Source: a virus
Direction: 5' to 3' (one strand)
Virus record (IMG/VR): IMGVR_UViG_3300050821_003228
Location: 1 to 64,000 of that record
DNA: 64,000 nt
Shown: piece by piece, positions 44,039 to 50,423 of the stretch
How positions within the stretch are numbered: position 1 is the stretch's first letter
Layout: the number at the start of each line of letters is the position of its first letter
Program-made: the position numbers and the translations under genes
The notes under the pieces: model-generated
Database searches by the model: none
The model's input: the letters and a program-made list of their open reading frames with translations, nothing else
Told to the model about the DNA's origin: nothing

Positions 44039-44431
44039 ATGTTAGCTAGAGAAGTAGTTTATGGTGGATTAACTCGGGAAGATAATTATGCTCAAGGGTG
44101 GTCAAAAGGAAAAAAGAGTTTAGACAATCTTGTACCAGATCATATGGTGTCTAGACGTACCGGACATGCTTTTACAGAAATGGATTGGATTGTATTTGCG
44201 GAAAAGTATCTAAATGAAGCAAAAAGGGCGTATTCAGATTTTTGTCCCGATATTCGTACAGTTCATGTCCGTATGTTGAAGGCGGCATCACTTTTAGTTT
44301 CTGGTTTACAGTGTAATGCTGAGGAAGTGGAGAGTATTAGTGGTATTTCTAGTAATAAATTTCCCTTACGGCAAGATGGTGGTGGGTTACAATCTTTTTT
44401 AAAATCTGATATAAAGCAGGACGGTGTTTAA
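44039..44431 (+). CDS. hypothetical helical protein
   Basis: 130 aa with WIVFAEKYLNEAKRAYSDF and VHVRMLKAASLLVSGLQC. GGAGGAT before ATG. Stop overlaps the next ATG, so it probably works with the nucleotide hydrolase. Not recognised with confidence. Confidence 0.6.
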   Translation: MLAREVVYGGLTREDNYAQGWSKGKKSLDNLVPDHMVSRRTGHAFTEMDWIVFAEKYLNEAKRAYSDFCPDIRTVHVRMLKAASLLVSGLQCNAEEVESISGISSNKFPLRQDGGGLQSFLKSDIKQDGV

Positions 44432-44880
44432 TGTCTGCTTATAGACGAAAAGTAAAGTTAAATATTCCCGCTTTGAAGGCAAGTATTTCTGTATTAGATA
44501 AACACGTTAATGGTAAAGAAGTTGATCCAAAAGGACTTGATCCTAAGACACAAGGGGCAAAATTGGATTTAGGAAAGCCGCCCGTTTTTCAAGGCGTGTT
44601 AAGTTATTTTCCTAAGGCATTGAATGCGGTATCTCTCGTTTCTTTAGCGGGCGCTAAGAAGTATCATTGGAAGGGATGGGAGAAGGTAGAAGACGGGTTT
44701 AACCGCTACAGTGATGCGCTTGGTCGCCATCTGCTGAAAGAATCGTATGAATTATATGATGATGTAGACGATAATGGTAATGAAGGAACGCATTTGCTTC
44801 ACGCAGCGCAAGTTGCGTGGAACTCACTCAGTCGGTTAGAATTTCTATTACGCGAACACAAAGTCAGCAGTCAAGGATAA
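44431..44880 (+). CDS. dATP/dGTP diphosphohydrolase-like (DUF5664)
   Basis: 149 aa: GAKLDLGKPPVFQGVLSYFP, LAGAKKYHWKGWEKV, RYSDALGRHL and HAAQVAWNSLSRLEFLL are the DUF5664 pattern, annotated in phages as dATP/dGTP diphosphohydrolase. Such enzymes shape the dNTP pool, in some phages for base-modified DNA. The remaining modification genes are not visible here. Confidence 0.6.
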   Translation: MSAYRRKVKLNIPALKASISVLDKHVNGKEVDPKGLDPKTQGAKLDLGKPPVFQGVLSYFPKALNAVSLVSLAGAKKYHWKGWEKVEDGFNRYSDALGRHLLKESYELYDDVDDNGNEGTHLLHAAQVAWNSLSRLEFLLREHKVSSQG

Positions 44881-44882
44881 AA

Positions 44883-45122
44883 ATGTGGCGTTCATTTAAG
44901 GTGTTTACTGTAGGCATTTCTTGGTTATTGGCGATGTTGTTTTTCGTCATTTCCCTTTACCTTGGTACACACGGCTTTCTCTTTGCTGGTGGATTGATTT
45001 TATTCTTTGGTGTTGGATTGTGGTGTTTTTCTCGGGCACTTGAACAGGATTTAGTTAGAGAATCGGGCGATAAAGATGATGATGATCAAAATCCTACTAC
45101 AACGATATATAAATTCGCTTGA
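44883..45122 (+). CDS. small membrane protein
   Basis: 79 aa from ATG with AAGGA upstream; two membrane spans (VGISWLLAMLFFVISLYLG and FLFAGGLILFFGVGLWCF) and an acidic tail. Unknown. Confidence 0.55.
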   Translation: MWRSFKVFTVGISWLLAMLFFVISLYLGTHGFLFAGGLILFFGVGLWCFSRALEQDLVRESGDKDDDDQNPTTTIYKFA

Positions 45123-45147
45123 CAATCGGGCGGTAATGGGGTATAAT
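45119..45147 (+). promoter_or_regulatory. consensus promoter of tRNA cluster 2
   Basis: TTGACA (45119-45124), 17-bp spacer, TATAAT (45142-45147). A 7-codon frame follows at the leaderless position, but the real products are the tRNAs from 45185. Confidence 0.8.
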
Positions 45148-45184
45148 TAATTATGATAGGTACAGAGTGGTTGTAGGTTTATGT

Positions 45185-45261
45185 TGTTTTGTCGTATAAT
45201 TTGATAGTATGTCGCTCTGTTAAAGCGAAAGGTGCAGGTTTGAATCCTACCGAAACAGCCA
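45185..45261 (+). tRNA. tRNA-Asn(GTT) 1
   Basis: Acceptor TGTTTTG/CGAAACA, G73, anticodon TCGCT-CTGTTAA-AGCGA, CCA encoded. One T-stem mismatch. Confidence 0.8.
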
Positions 45262-45285
45262 AGTTGTTGATTGTAAAATATTTAC

Positions 45286-45368
45286 GGGCCGGACACCGAA
45301 CGGTTTTGGTAGCAATCTGTTAAATTGCCGCGTAAGCATAGTTGGTTCGACCCCAACCCGGTTCGCCA
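45286..45368 (+). tRNA. tRNA-Asn(GTT) 2
   Basis: Acceptor GGGCCGG/CCGGTTC with two G.U pairs, G73, anticodon GCAAT-CTGTTAA-ATTGC, T arm GTTGG/CCAAC, CCA encoded. Variable region about 12 nt, longer than normal. Confidence 0.8.
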
Positions 45369-45512
45369 TTTTAGTTAGTGTCTTTATCTTAAACAGTAAT
45401 GTTTACTCCGAATTTAAAAGCGTGTTAATCGGGCCTTAACCCGAATGATTGTTAAGGTGGTCGGGAGGCTTTTCACTACACCGATGCTCTGAGAAAGCGT
45501 CAGTGAAAGCAA
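45369..45512 (+). other. structured spacer before the HNH gene
   Basis: CCTTAAC/GTTAAGG hairpin and GCTTTTCACT/AGTGAAAGC (one bulge) enclosing GATGC/GCGTC; AGTAA/TTACT. Looks like a folded RNA of unknown role. Confidence 0.35.
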
Positions 45513-45854
45513 TTGCCATACAAAGATGAAGGGTTACAAAAACTTGCTCAACATGAGCATTATTTAAGAAATAAAAAGTATTTTAAAGAAAGAACAAGAT
45601 TAAGACGAAAACAGCAAAGAGCATGGTTTCAGGAATTAAAATCAAAATTGGTTTGTAGTAATTGTCCTGAACCTGATTCAATATGCCTAGATTTTCATCA
45701 TCTTGATCCTAAAGATAAGAGCGATACTGTTTCAAAATTGGCAGCAGAATTACGAAATAAAGAAATAATTTTAAAAGAAATTGCTAAATGTATTGTTCTA
45801 TGCTCTAATTGTCATAGAAAATTACATAGAGATGAATATCAGCCTGTTGGGTAA
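45513..45854 (+). CDS. HNH endonuclease inside the tRNA cluster
   Basis: 113 aa from TTG. Basic helical N-terminus (RLRRKQQRAWFQELKSK), CSNCPEPDS, CLDFHHLDPKDKSDTVSKLA and CSNCHRKLH form a zinc-stabilised HNH domain. It ends within the first 15 bases of tRNA-Pro(CGG). Probably a mobile free-standing homing endonuclease. Confidence 0.8.
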   Translation: MPYKDEGLQKLAQHEHYLRNKKYFKERTRLRRKQQRAWFQELKSKLVCSNCPEPDSICLDFHHLDPKDKSDTVSKLAAELRNKEIILKEIAKCIVLCSNCHRKLHRDEYQPVG

Positions 45855-45914
45855 TGGTAACCCCCAATCCTCGGACGATTGTATATGCAGATTCGACTTC
45901 TGTCAGGCTGACCA
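45840..45914 (+). tRNA. tRNA-Pro(CGG)
   Basis: Acceptor CAGCCTG/CAGGCTG with C1-G72 as usual in bacterial tRNA-Pro, anticodon CAATC-CTCGGAC-GATTG, CCA encoded. Confidence 0.85.
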
Positions 45915-45915
45915 T

Positions 45916-46002
45916 ACGGGTGTAAAACGGTAGTTGGGAGCCGTCTCGCTTTGGAAGCGAGAGATAAGATCACTAGAGGTCCGAATCCTCTCACCCGTAC
46001 CA
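45916..46002 (+). tRNA. tRNA-Pro(TGG)
   Basis: Acceptor ACGGGTG/CACCCGT, anticodon CTCGC-TTTGGAA-GCGAG, T arm AGAGG/CCTCT, CCA encoded. Variable region about 13 nt. Confidence 0.8.
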
Positions 46003-46022
46003 TTTTCATAATGATCCTTGAA

Positions 46023-46058
46023 TTGACAAGGTTCTACCGGTTATGATAAACTGGCATT
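46023..46058 (+). promoter_or_regulatory. leaderless-type promoter
   Basis: TTGACA (46023-46028), 18-bp spacer, TAAACT (46047-46052), six bases to ATG at 46059. Confidence 0.7.
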
Positions 46059-46211
46059 ATGTTTGATAAAAGTATACAAACTGAATTAGAAGATTTGTGG
46101 AAGAAATTGAATCCATATCCAGAAGGAAGTTACAAATGGTATGGATGGAGTTTAGAAGTAGATTGCGAGAATTATCAATTTGATAACACGGACAGTGAGC
46201 TAGTTAGGTAA
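46059..46211 (+). CDS. 50-aa acidic protein, leaderless
   Basis: MFDKSIQTELEDLWKKLNPY..., acidic and aromatic. Its last 22 bases are the 5' part of tRNA-Phe. Unknown function. Confidence 0.55.
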   Translation: MFDKSIQTELEDLWKKLNPYPEGSYKWYGWSLEVDCENYQFDNTDSELVR

Positions 46212-46265
46212 TAGCGTTCGGTTGAAGCCCGAAAGAACGGGGATCGTTACCTCGACTGTCCACCA
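46190..46265 (+). tRNA. tRNA-Phe(GAA)
   Basis: Acceptor GGACAGT/ACTGTCC, D stem GCTA/TAGC, anticodon TTCGG-TTGAAGC-CCGAA, CCA encoded. Confidence 0.85.
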
Positions 46266-46283
46266 TGTTTAAAAGGAAAAAAA

Positions 46284-46475
46284 TTGCTACAAATTTTAAT
46301 AGTTTTAATTGTTGTAGGCGTTTTGTTGTGGTTAGTTAATACATACATCCCGATGGATGGTAAGATTAAGACGATTTTAAATGTTGTAGTAGTCATCTGT
46401 GTTGTTCTTTGGTTATTGAACGTTTTCGGTGTGCTCGGAATGGATGTGCCCGTTCCGCGTGTTCATCGTTATTAA
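46284..46475 (+). CDS. Thivi_2564-like small membrane protein
   Basis: 63 aa, two membrane spans (LIVLIVVGVLLWLVNTYI and ILNVVVVICVVLWLLNVFGV) around PMDGKIK, matching the small bacterial Thivi_2564 family as I remember it. TTG start with AAAAGGA upstream. Probably host-derived. Confidence 0.65.
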   Translation: MLQILIVLIVVGVLLWLVNTYIPMDGKIKTILNVVVVICVVLWLLNVFGVLGMDVPVPRVHRY

Positions 46476-46477
46476 GG

Positions 46478-46680
46478 TTTTGATGGGAAGTTGGCTTAGA
46501 AGCAGCCATCTTTTAAAGAGTAGCACTGAACGTGGAACCACTTAAAAAATAGGGCACTCAATTTTAAAACCTATTTGATCCTATACAGGCGGTATAGGTT
46601 GAGGACAGTCCCGTATTGAGCGTTTCTCAGGACGGCCATTTGGCCGATAACACTTTTGGCGTAATAGCACACCATCAAAA
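46478..46680 (+). ncRNA. RNA mimicking the 23S rRNA GTPase-associated centre
   Basis: Bases 46490-46510 are identical to the 23S rRNA L11-binding domain hairpin (core GGCTTAGAAGCAGCC), followed by TTTAAAGA (46512-46519); after an insert the second strand GCGTAATAGC (46659-46668) is also identical. A perfect 9-bp stem TTTTGATGG (46478-46486)/CCATCAAAA (46672-46680) closes it, different from the rRNA stem, so pairing is kept while sequence changed. The ~140-nt insert folds into CCTATAC/GTATAGG, CTCAA/TTGAG, GTCC/GGAC and GGCC/GGCC helices. No coding signal. Confidence 0.75.
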
Positions 46681-46687
46681 AGTTTAT

Positions 46688-46775
46688 GCATTGGTTGGGC
46701 TAATGGTAGCCTCGCGCTCTGTAAAAGCGCCTCTCTTAGCGAGAATAGTGAGTTCAATTCTCACCCAATGCACCA
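46688..46775 (+). tRNA. tRNA-Tyr(GTA)
   Basis: Acceptor GCATTGG/CCAATGC, anticodon GCGCT-CTGTAAA-AGCGC, long variable arm as expected for bacterial Tyr, T arm GTGAG/CTCAC, CCA encoded. Confidence 0.9.
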
Positions 46776-46790
46776 TTTTAGGAGGAATGA

Positions 46791-47105
46791 TTGAAAGTAA
46801 AATTTGAACCGGCACCTAATAAAGTCCTTGTACGTGTGGCCGATCCTGTAACTATTACGAAAAACGGAATACATGTTCCAGATTCGGCCCAGATGAGGCC
46901 AATGGAGGGCGTCATAGTTAAAATCGGGCCAAATAGTGATACAGTGGATAAACTGACTAAGGGTGTTGTTCATGTCGAACCTCTTTGGAAAGAGAAGGAT
47001 CACGTTCTATTCGGTAAGTATGACGGTATTGAAATCAGGATAGATGAAGAGGATTTCCTTCTTTTAAATCATGATCAGATTTTAGGTAAAAGGACAGGCA
47101 ATTAG
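46791..47105 (+). CDS. groES: GroES-like co-chaperonin
   Basis: 104 aa, Cpn10 fold: NKVLVRVADPVTITKNGIHV, GVIVKIGP, HVLFGKYDGIEIRIDEEDFL. Caps GroEL to fold phage proteins, probably the capsid or the large tail proteins, with host GroEL. TTG start supported by GGAGG five bases upstream. The stop lies inside tRNA-Gln(CTG). Confidence 0.85.
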   Translation: MKVKFEPAPNKVLVRVADPVTITKNGIHVPDSAQMRPMEGVIVKIGPNSDTVDKLTKGVVHVEPLWKEKDHVLFGKYDGIEIRIDEEDFLLLNHDQILGKRTGN

Positions 47106-47169
47106 TTAATTGACATAACCTTCGGCCCTGAACCGAAAAAAGAACGTTTGATTCGTTCATTGCCTACCA
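47096..47169 (+). tRNA. tRNA-Gln(CTG)
   Basis: Acceptor AGGCAAT/ATTGCCT, D stem GTT/AAC, anticodon TTCGG-CCCTGAA-CCGAA, T arm GAACG/CGTTC, CCA encoded. Position 33 is C instead of the near-universal U. Confidence 0.75.
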
Positions 47170-47170
47170 C

Positions 47171-47246
47171 GGTGCGGTAGTTTAACTGTTAAAATGCTTT
47201 CCTGTCACGAAAGACGATGCGGGTTAGAATCCCGTCGGCACCGCCA
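47171..47246 (+). tRNA. tRNA-Asp(GTC)
   Basis: Acceptor GGTGCGG/CGGCACC (one G-G mismatch), G73, anticodon CTTTC-CTGTCAC-GAAAG, CCA encoded. Confidence 0.8.
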
Positions 47247-47254
47247 TAATTTAG

Positions 47255-47283
47255 TTGACAAAATGGTTTAAAAATAGTAAGAT
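47255..47283 (+). promoter_or_regulatory. promoter of Y RNA 1 and the Ro gene
   Basis: TTGACA (47255-47260), 17-bp spacer, TAAGAT (47278-47283); expected start 47290-47291, exactly the first base of the Y-RNA stem. Confidence 0.75.
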
Positions 47284-47290
47284 TGATCTT

Positions 47291-47353
47291 GACGTGGTGA
47301 AGAGTAGAGTTACTTCTCGATTAGAAAAAACACTCTACTCGTTTGTTCCCGTC
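47291..47353 (+). ncRNA. Y-RNA-like element 1, leader of the Ro mRNA
   Basis: GACG/CGTC lower stem, conserved internal loop TGGTGA on the 5' side and TTTGTTCC on the 3' side, then a perfect 9-bp upper stem GAGTAGAGT/ACTCTACTC, with TACTTC at the start of the apical loop. The same motifs recur in three more elements around the Ro gene. It ends 22 bases before the Ro ATG. Confidence 0.65.
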
Positions 47354-47375
47354 ATTTAATTTTCTCGGAGGAGAT

Positions 47376-48764
47376 ATGTCGTCAGTCAATACAGCTACAA
47401 AGACAGCAAAATATACGCATGAAGGCGCGAAGGCGTCTAATATTACGAAGAAACAAGAGCTTCGCCGTAGTGTTACAGCTTGTATGCTTTGGGAGAACAC
47501 CTTCTATGAAGATGGAAAGGCGATTGCTGACCGTATCAAGGAATTAGTTCATCAGCTTCCCGGCCAATTTGTTTCAGAATTGGCAATTGAAGCGCGTGAG
47601 AAGATGAAACTTCGTCACGTTCCGCTGTTCCTAGTTCGTGAATTGGCCCGTCATCCTAAGAAGGCTGAACGACAGTTTGTATCAGATACATTGGCCCGAG
47701 TAATTCAACGTCCTGATGAATTGACTGAGTATATTGCAATTTATTGGAAAGACGGTAAAGAACCGTTGTCTGCTCAATCCAAACTTGGATTAGCAAAAGC
47801 GTTTCTGAAGTTTAACGAATATAGCTTTGCTAAGTACACCCGTGATGGCGCTGTGAAGCTTCGTGACGCATTGTTCTTATCCCACGCAAAGCCGGGCACG
47901 AAGGAACAAGAGAAACTGTTCAAGAAGATCGTAGATAACACTCTTGTTACTCCTGATACTTGGGAAGTCGCACTTTCAGGTGGGGCCGATAAGAAAGAGA
48001 CGTTTACTCGATTGCTGAAAGAGGGCAAGCTTGGTGCATTGGCTCTATTGCGTAATCTACGTAACATGAGTGAAGCCGGGGTATCAACCGAGTTAGTTAC
48101 AGAGTCATTAGAGAATTTGGATGTCATTCGCGTACTGCCGTTTAGATTTATTTCTGCCGCGAAGTATGCTCCACAACTTGAATCAGTTCTAGAGAAGACA
48201 ATGTTTAAAGCGTTGGAAAGTCATCCTGAATTGCCGGGCAAAACTGTAATGATTGTTGATGTCTCTGGCTCAATGGGCGGCAATGTTTCTGGTAAGTCAG
48301 AAATTGGACGAGTTGATGCTGCTGCATCTTTAGCAATTCTTCTTCGTGAAATTTGTGAAGATTTTTCAATTTATGCAACAGCGGGTAATGATTATAGTCG
48401 TATTCATAAAACGGCATTGATTCCTTCACGTCATGGTTTTGCACTGAAAGATTCAATTTTGAAGTCCAAAAATGAATTGGGTGGTGGGGGAATATTTTTG
48501 AAACAAGTTATGGATTATGTTTATAACTTGGAAAAAAGCAATGATGTCGCTCGTATCATAGTAATTACTGATGAACAAGATTGTGATACTGATCCGGCTA
48601 AATCGCCGTCAAAAGCAAATACGTTTGGTGCTAATAATTATCTGATAAATATAGCTAATGAGAAAAATGGCATTGGCTATGATAAATGGGTTCATATTGA
48701 TGGTTTTTCTGAAGCAGTAATAGATTACATTCAAGCCTTTGAAGATCAAGGCGATGAAGATTAA
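47376..48764 (+). CDS. rsr: Ro60/TROVE-domain protein (Rsr)
   Basis: 462 aa. Residues ~10-280 form the TROVE HEAT-like ring (SVTACMLWENTFYEDG, LRHVPLFLVRELARHP, LGALALLRNLRNMSEAGVST); residues ~288-462 form a VWA-like domain with MIDAS DVSGSMGG (Asp295, Ser297, Ser299). Ro binds Y RNAs on the outside of its ring and misfolded RNAs in the hole, and can direct exonucleases to structured RNA. GGAGGAG precedes this ATG. Y-RNA-like element 1 is its leader and three more lie downstream. Confidence 0.92.
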   Translation: MSSVNTATKTAKYTHEGAKASNITKKQELRRSVTACMLWENTFYEDGKAIADRIKELVHQLPGQFVSELAIEAREKMKLRHVPLFLVRELARHPKKAERQFVSDTLARVIQRPDELTEYIAIYWKDGKEPLSAQSKLGLAKAFLKFNEYSFAKYTRDGAVKLRDALFLSHAKPGTKEQEKLFKKIVDNTLVTPDTWEVALSGGADKKETFTRLLKEGKLGALALLRNLRNMSEAGVSTELVTESLENLDVIRVLPFRFISAAKYAPQLESVLEKTMFKALESHPELPGKTVMIVDVSGSMGGNVSGKSEIGRVDAAASLAILLREICEDFSIYATAGNDYSRIHKTALIPSRHGFALKDSILKSKNELGGGGIFLKQVMDYVYNLEKSNDVARIIVITDEQDCDTDPAKSPSKANTFGANNYLINIANEKNGIGYDKWVHIDGFSEAVIDYIQAFEDQGDED

Positions 48765-48769
48765 AACGT

Positions 48770-48807
48770 ATGAAGCGGATTAACCGCTGATTTCAAGTTA
48801 CCGCTTC
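48770..48807 (+). other. hairpin after the Ro gene
   Basis: GAAGCGG and CCGCTTC form a 7-bp stem; GCGG-ATTAA-CCGC is an alternative inner hairpin. No T run, so perhaps an RNA-processing signal releasing Y RNA 2. Confidence 0.35.
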
Positions 48808-48813
48808 GCAAGT

Positions 48814-48903
48814 TTGCGTGGTGATAGGTTGTAGTTACTTCTTACTGAAAAAAAGGAAGTTGGGTGAAATCCCCGACATACCTGCAATCGCATGTTCCCG
48901 CAA
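48814..48903 (+). ncRNA. Y-RNA-like element 2
   Basis: TTGCG/CGCAA lower stem, conserved TGGTGA and GCATGTTCC internal loop, upper stem GGTTGTAG/CTGCAATC, TACTTC, then inner hairpins ACTTC/GAAGT and GTTGGG/CCCGAC, the latter T-arm-sized. Confidence 0.65.
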
Positions 48904-48978
48904 TTAATTTAGAGTGTAGACGCACGATAAAATGTTAAGGTTTTACGGTAGTCCTTGAAATAAACCGTCTAAGTTTAT

Positions 48979-49088
48979 TTGTGATGGCGTAGAATGCAGA
49001 TACTTCTCTTACTTAAAGAGACTGTGTGGTTCGATTCCATAAGTAAGGATGGTTCCTAGTCATTTCTGTAATCGCTTGTTCCTCACAA
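48979..49088 (+). ncRNA. Y-RNA-like element 3 with tRNA-like T arm
   Basis: TTGTGA/TCACAA lower stem, diverged TGGCGTAGA, conserved CGCTTGTTCC, upper stem TGCAGA/TCTGTA, TACTTC. The apical part is a CTTACTT/AAGTAAG 7-bp stem containing TGTGG-TTCGATT-CCATA, a canonical T arm: an acceptor/T-arm minihelix like the tRNA-mimic domain of bacterial YrlA RNAs. Confidence 0.65.
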
Positions 49089-49104
49089 TTATTTGTGTTA
49101 TAAT
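49076..49104 (+). promoter_or_regulatory. promoter of the ClpP-like gene
   Basis: TTGTTC (49076-49081), 17-bp spacer, TATAAT (49099-49104). The -35 box is part of the conserved 3' strand of Y-RNA-like element 3. Confidence 0.55.
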
Positions 49105-49136
49105 CACTATAGTAAATTCAATTAAAGGATAACAAA

Positions 49137-49937
49137 TTGAGCAAAGTATTGGATGCTGCTACAAAGCTTGTAACTAAAGAGGAAGCTGAAACTGAAAAAT
49201 TATTGAGTGAAGCGGCATTGCGTCGTTTTCGTCTTGAATCGGAGAGAAAGAATGGCCCGAAAGAAGATGAACTGATTCTTGCCCGTCGTCAGGCTGAAGT
49301 TGAAAAAATTAAGAATGAGTCTCAGAAGGCCCACTTTGAAGCGGCCTGTGCGGAATTGATTTTCAATAACGCAAAACGTGAAGAAGATAAGATTCTGACT
49401 GGCGACCGTTATAACAAAGTTTATCGCTTTGTTCATGAAGTTTGTCATGAATCTGTCGCTGACTGTATGATGATTCTTTCTCGTTGGTCGCGTCTTGAGC
49501 CGGAATGTGCGATGGAAATCGTATTCTGTTCGCCCGGTGGAAGCATTATTGACGGTTTCGCTCTTTTCGATTTTATCCAAGATTTGAAAGCAAAGGGCCA
49601 TAAGGTCACTACAAAATCAATCGGTTATGCTGCAAGTATGGCAGGTGTATTGTTACAGGCCGGAAGTGATCGAGTGATGGGCCGTGAATCGTGGCTTTTG
49701 ATTCATGAAGCTTCATTCTTTGCGATGGGTAAAATCGGCGCGGTTGATGATACGGTTGAATGGATCAAAAGGATGTGTGATCGTATTGTAGACATTTTCG
49801 CTGAACGTGCATCCGAGAAAACTGGAAAATCAGTAAAGGCAATTCGGGCAACAATTAAAAAGAATTGGCTTCGTAAAGATTGGTGGCTTTCTGCTGACGA
49901 GGCGCTAGAGTACGGTTTTTGTGATCGTATTAGTTAG
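49137..49937 (+). CDS. ClpP-like serine protease
   Basis: 266 aa. About 95 N-terminal residues are charged coiled coil, then a ClpP/crotonase domain: FCSPGGSIIDGFALFD, GYAASMAGVL with Ser167, LLIHEASF with His190. The Ser-His spacing matches ClpP. Could serve as a head or general protease; location beside Ro and GroES suggests a quality-control function. TTG start with AAAGGATAACAAA upstream. Confidence 0.8.
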   Translation: MSKVLDAATKLVTKEEAETEKLLSEAALRRFRLESERKNGPKEDELILARRQAEVEKIKNESQKAHFEAACAELIFNNAKREEDKILTGDRYNKVYRFVHEVCHESVADCMMILSRWSRLEPECAMEIVFCSPGGSIIDGFALFDFIQDLKAKGHKVTTKSIGYAASMAGVLLQAGSDRVMGRESWLLIHEASFFAMGKIGAVDDTVEWIKRMCDRIVDIFAERASEKTGKSVKAIRATIKKNWLRKDWWLSADEALEYGFCDRIS

Positions 49938-49945
49938 GAGAGAAT

Positions 49946-50155
49946 ATGTCAGTTAATGAAGCAATAATGTTTATACATCCGCTAGATTTTGTAAGAATGC
50001 TGAATCATCGTGATGGTCCGATTGATATTATATTTCGGAAATTACACGGTCTTCAGGTGAATGAAGTTAATGGTGTAATATATTATCAAACGGTTGAAGT
50101 GCCAGAAACGCTTCAAGATGCAGAACCGGCCAACTGTTGGCCGTATAAATTTTAA
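49946..50155 (+). CDS. hypothetical protein
   Basis: 69 aa; GGAGAG before ATG; in operon with the ClpP-like gene. Mixed beta-like sequence, not recognised. Confidence 0.55.
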   Translation: MSVNEAIMFIHPLDFVRMLNHRDGPIDIIFRKLHGLQVNEVNGVIYYQTVEVPETLQDAEPANCWPYKF

Positions 50156-50158
50156 AGT

Positions 50159-50254
50159 TTGTAGTGGTGATTGATAGAGATACTTCAAGGTGAAAGTTGA
50201 CTAATACTCAACGTGCTGTCGAAAGCACAAGCCTCTGTCGCTTGTTCCCTACAA
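50159..50254 (+). ncRNA. Y-RNA-like element 4
   Basis: TTGTAG/CTACAA lower stem, TGGTGA and CGCTTGTTCC loop, upper stem GATAGAG/CTCTGTC, TACTTC, then apical hairpins GTTGA/TCAAC and GTGCT/AGCAC. Followed ten bases later by tRNA-Ile. Confidence 0.65.
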
Positions 50255-50263
50255 TTAAGTTTT

Positions 50264-50338
50264 GCCCGTATCGTCTAAAGATAAGGCCCACGCCCGATTA
50301 GCGTGAGATGATCGGTTTAATTCCGACTACGGGTACCA
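50264..50338 (+). tRNA. tRNA-Ile(GAT)
   Basis: Acceptor GCCCGTA/TACGGGT, anticodon CACGC-CCGATTA-GCGTG, CCA encoded. C33 instead of U33. Confidence 0.75.
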
Positions 50339-50340
50339 AT

Positions 50341-50415
50341 GCTCGGCTAGTAGAGTGGCTATAACACTTCTCCTACAAAGAAGAGAGCAAGGTTCGATTC
50401 CTTGGCTGAGTACCA
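50341..50415 (+). tRNA. tRNA-Val(TAC)
   Basis: Acceptor GCTCGGC/GCTGAGT, anticodon CTTCT-CCTACAA-AGAAG, T arm CAAGG/CCTTG, CCA encoded. C33 instead of U33. Confidence 0.75.
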
Positions 50416-50423
50416 TTTTTATT

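Noticed and set aside
46616-46807. 63-aa frame over the rRNA-mimic RNA and tRNA-Tyr
   Set aside because: Overlaps a folded RNA and a tRNA, no ribosome site, no protein-like features.
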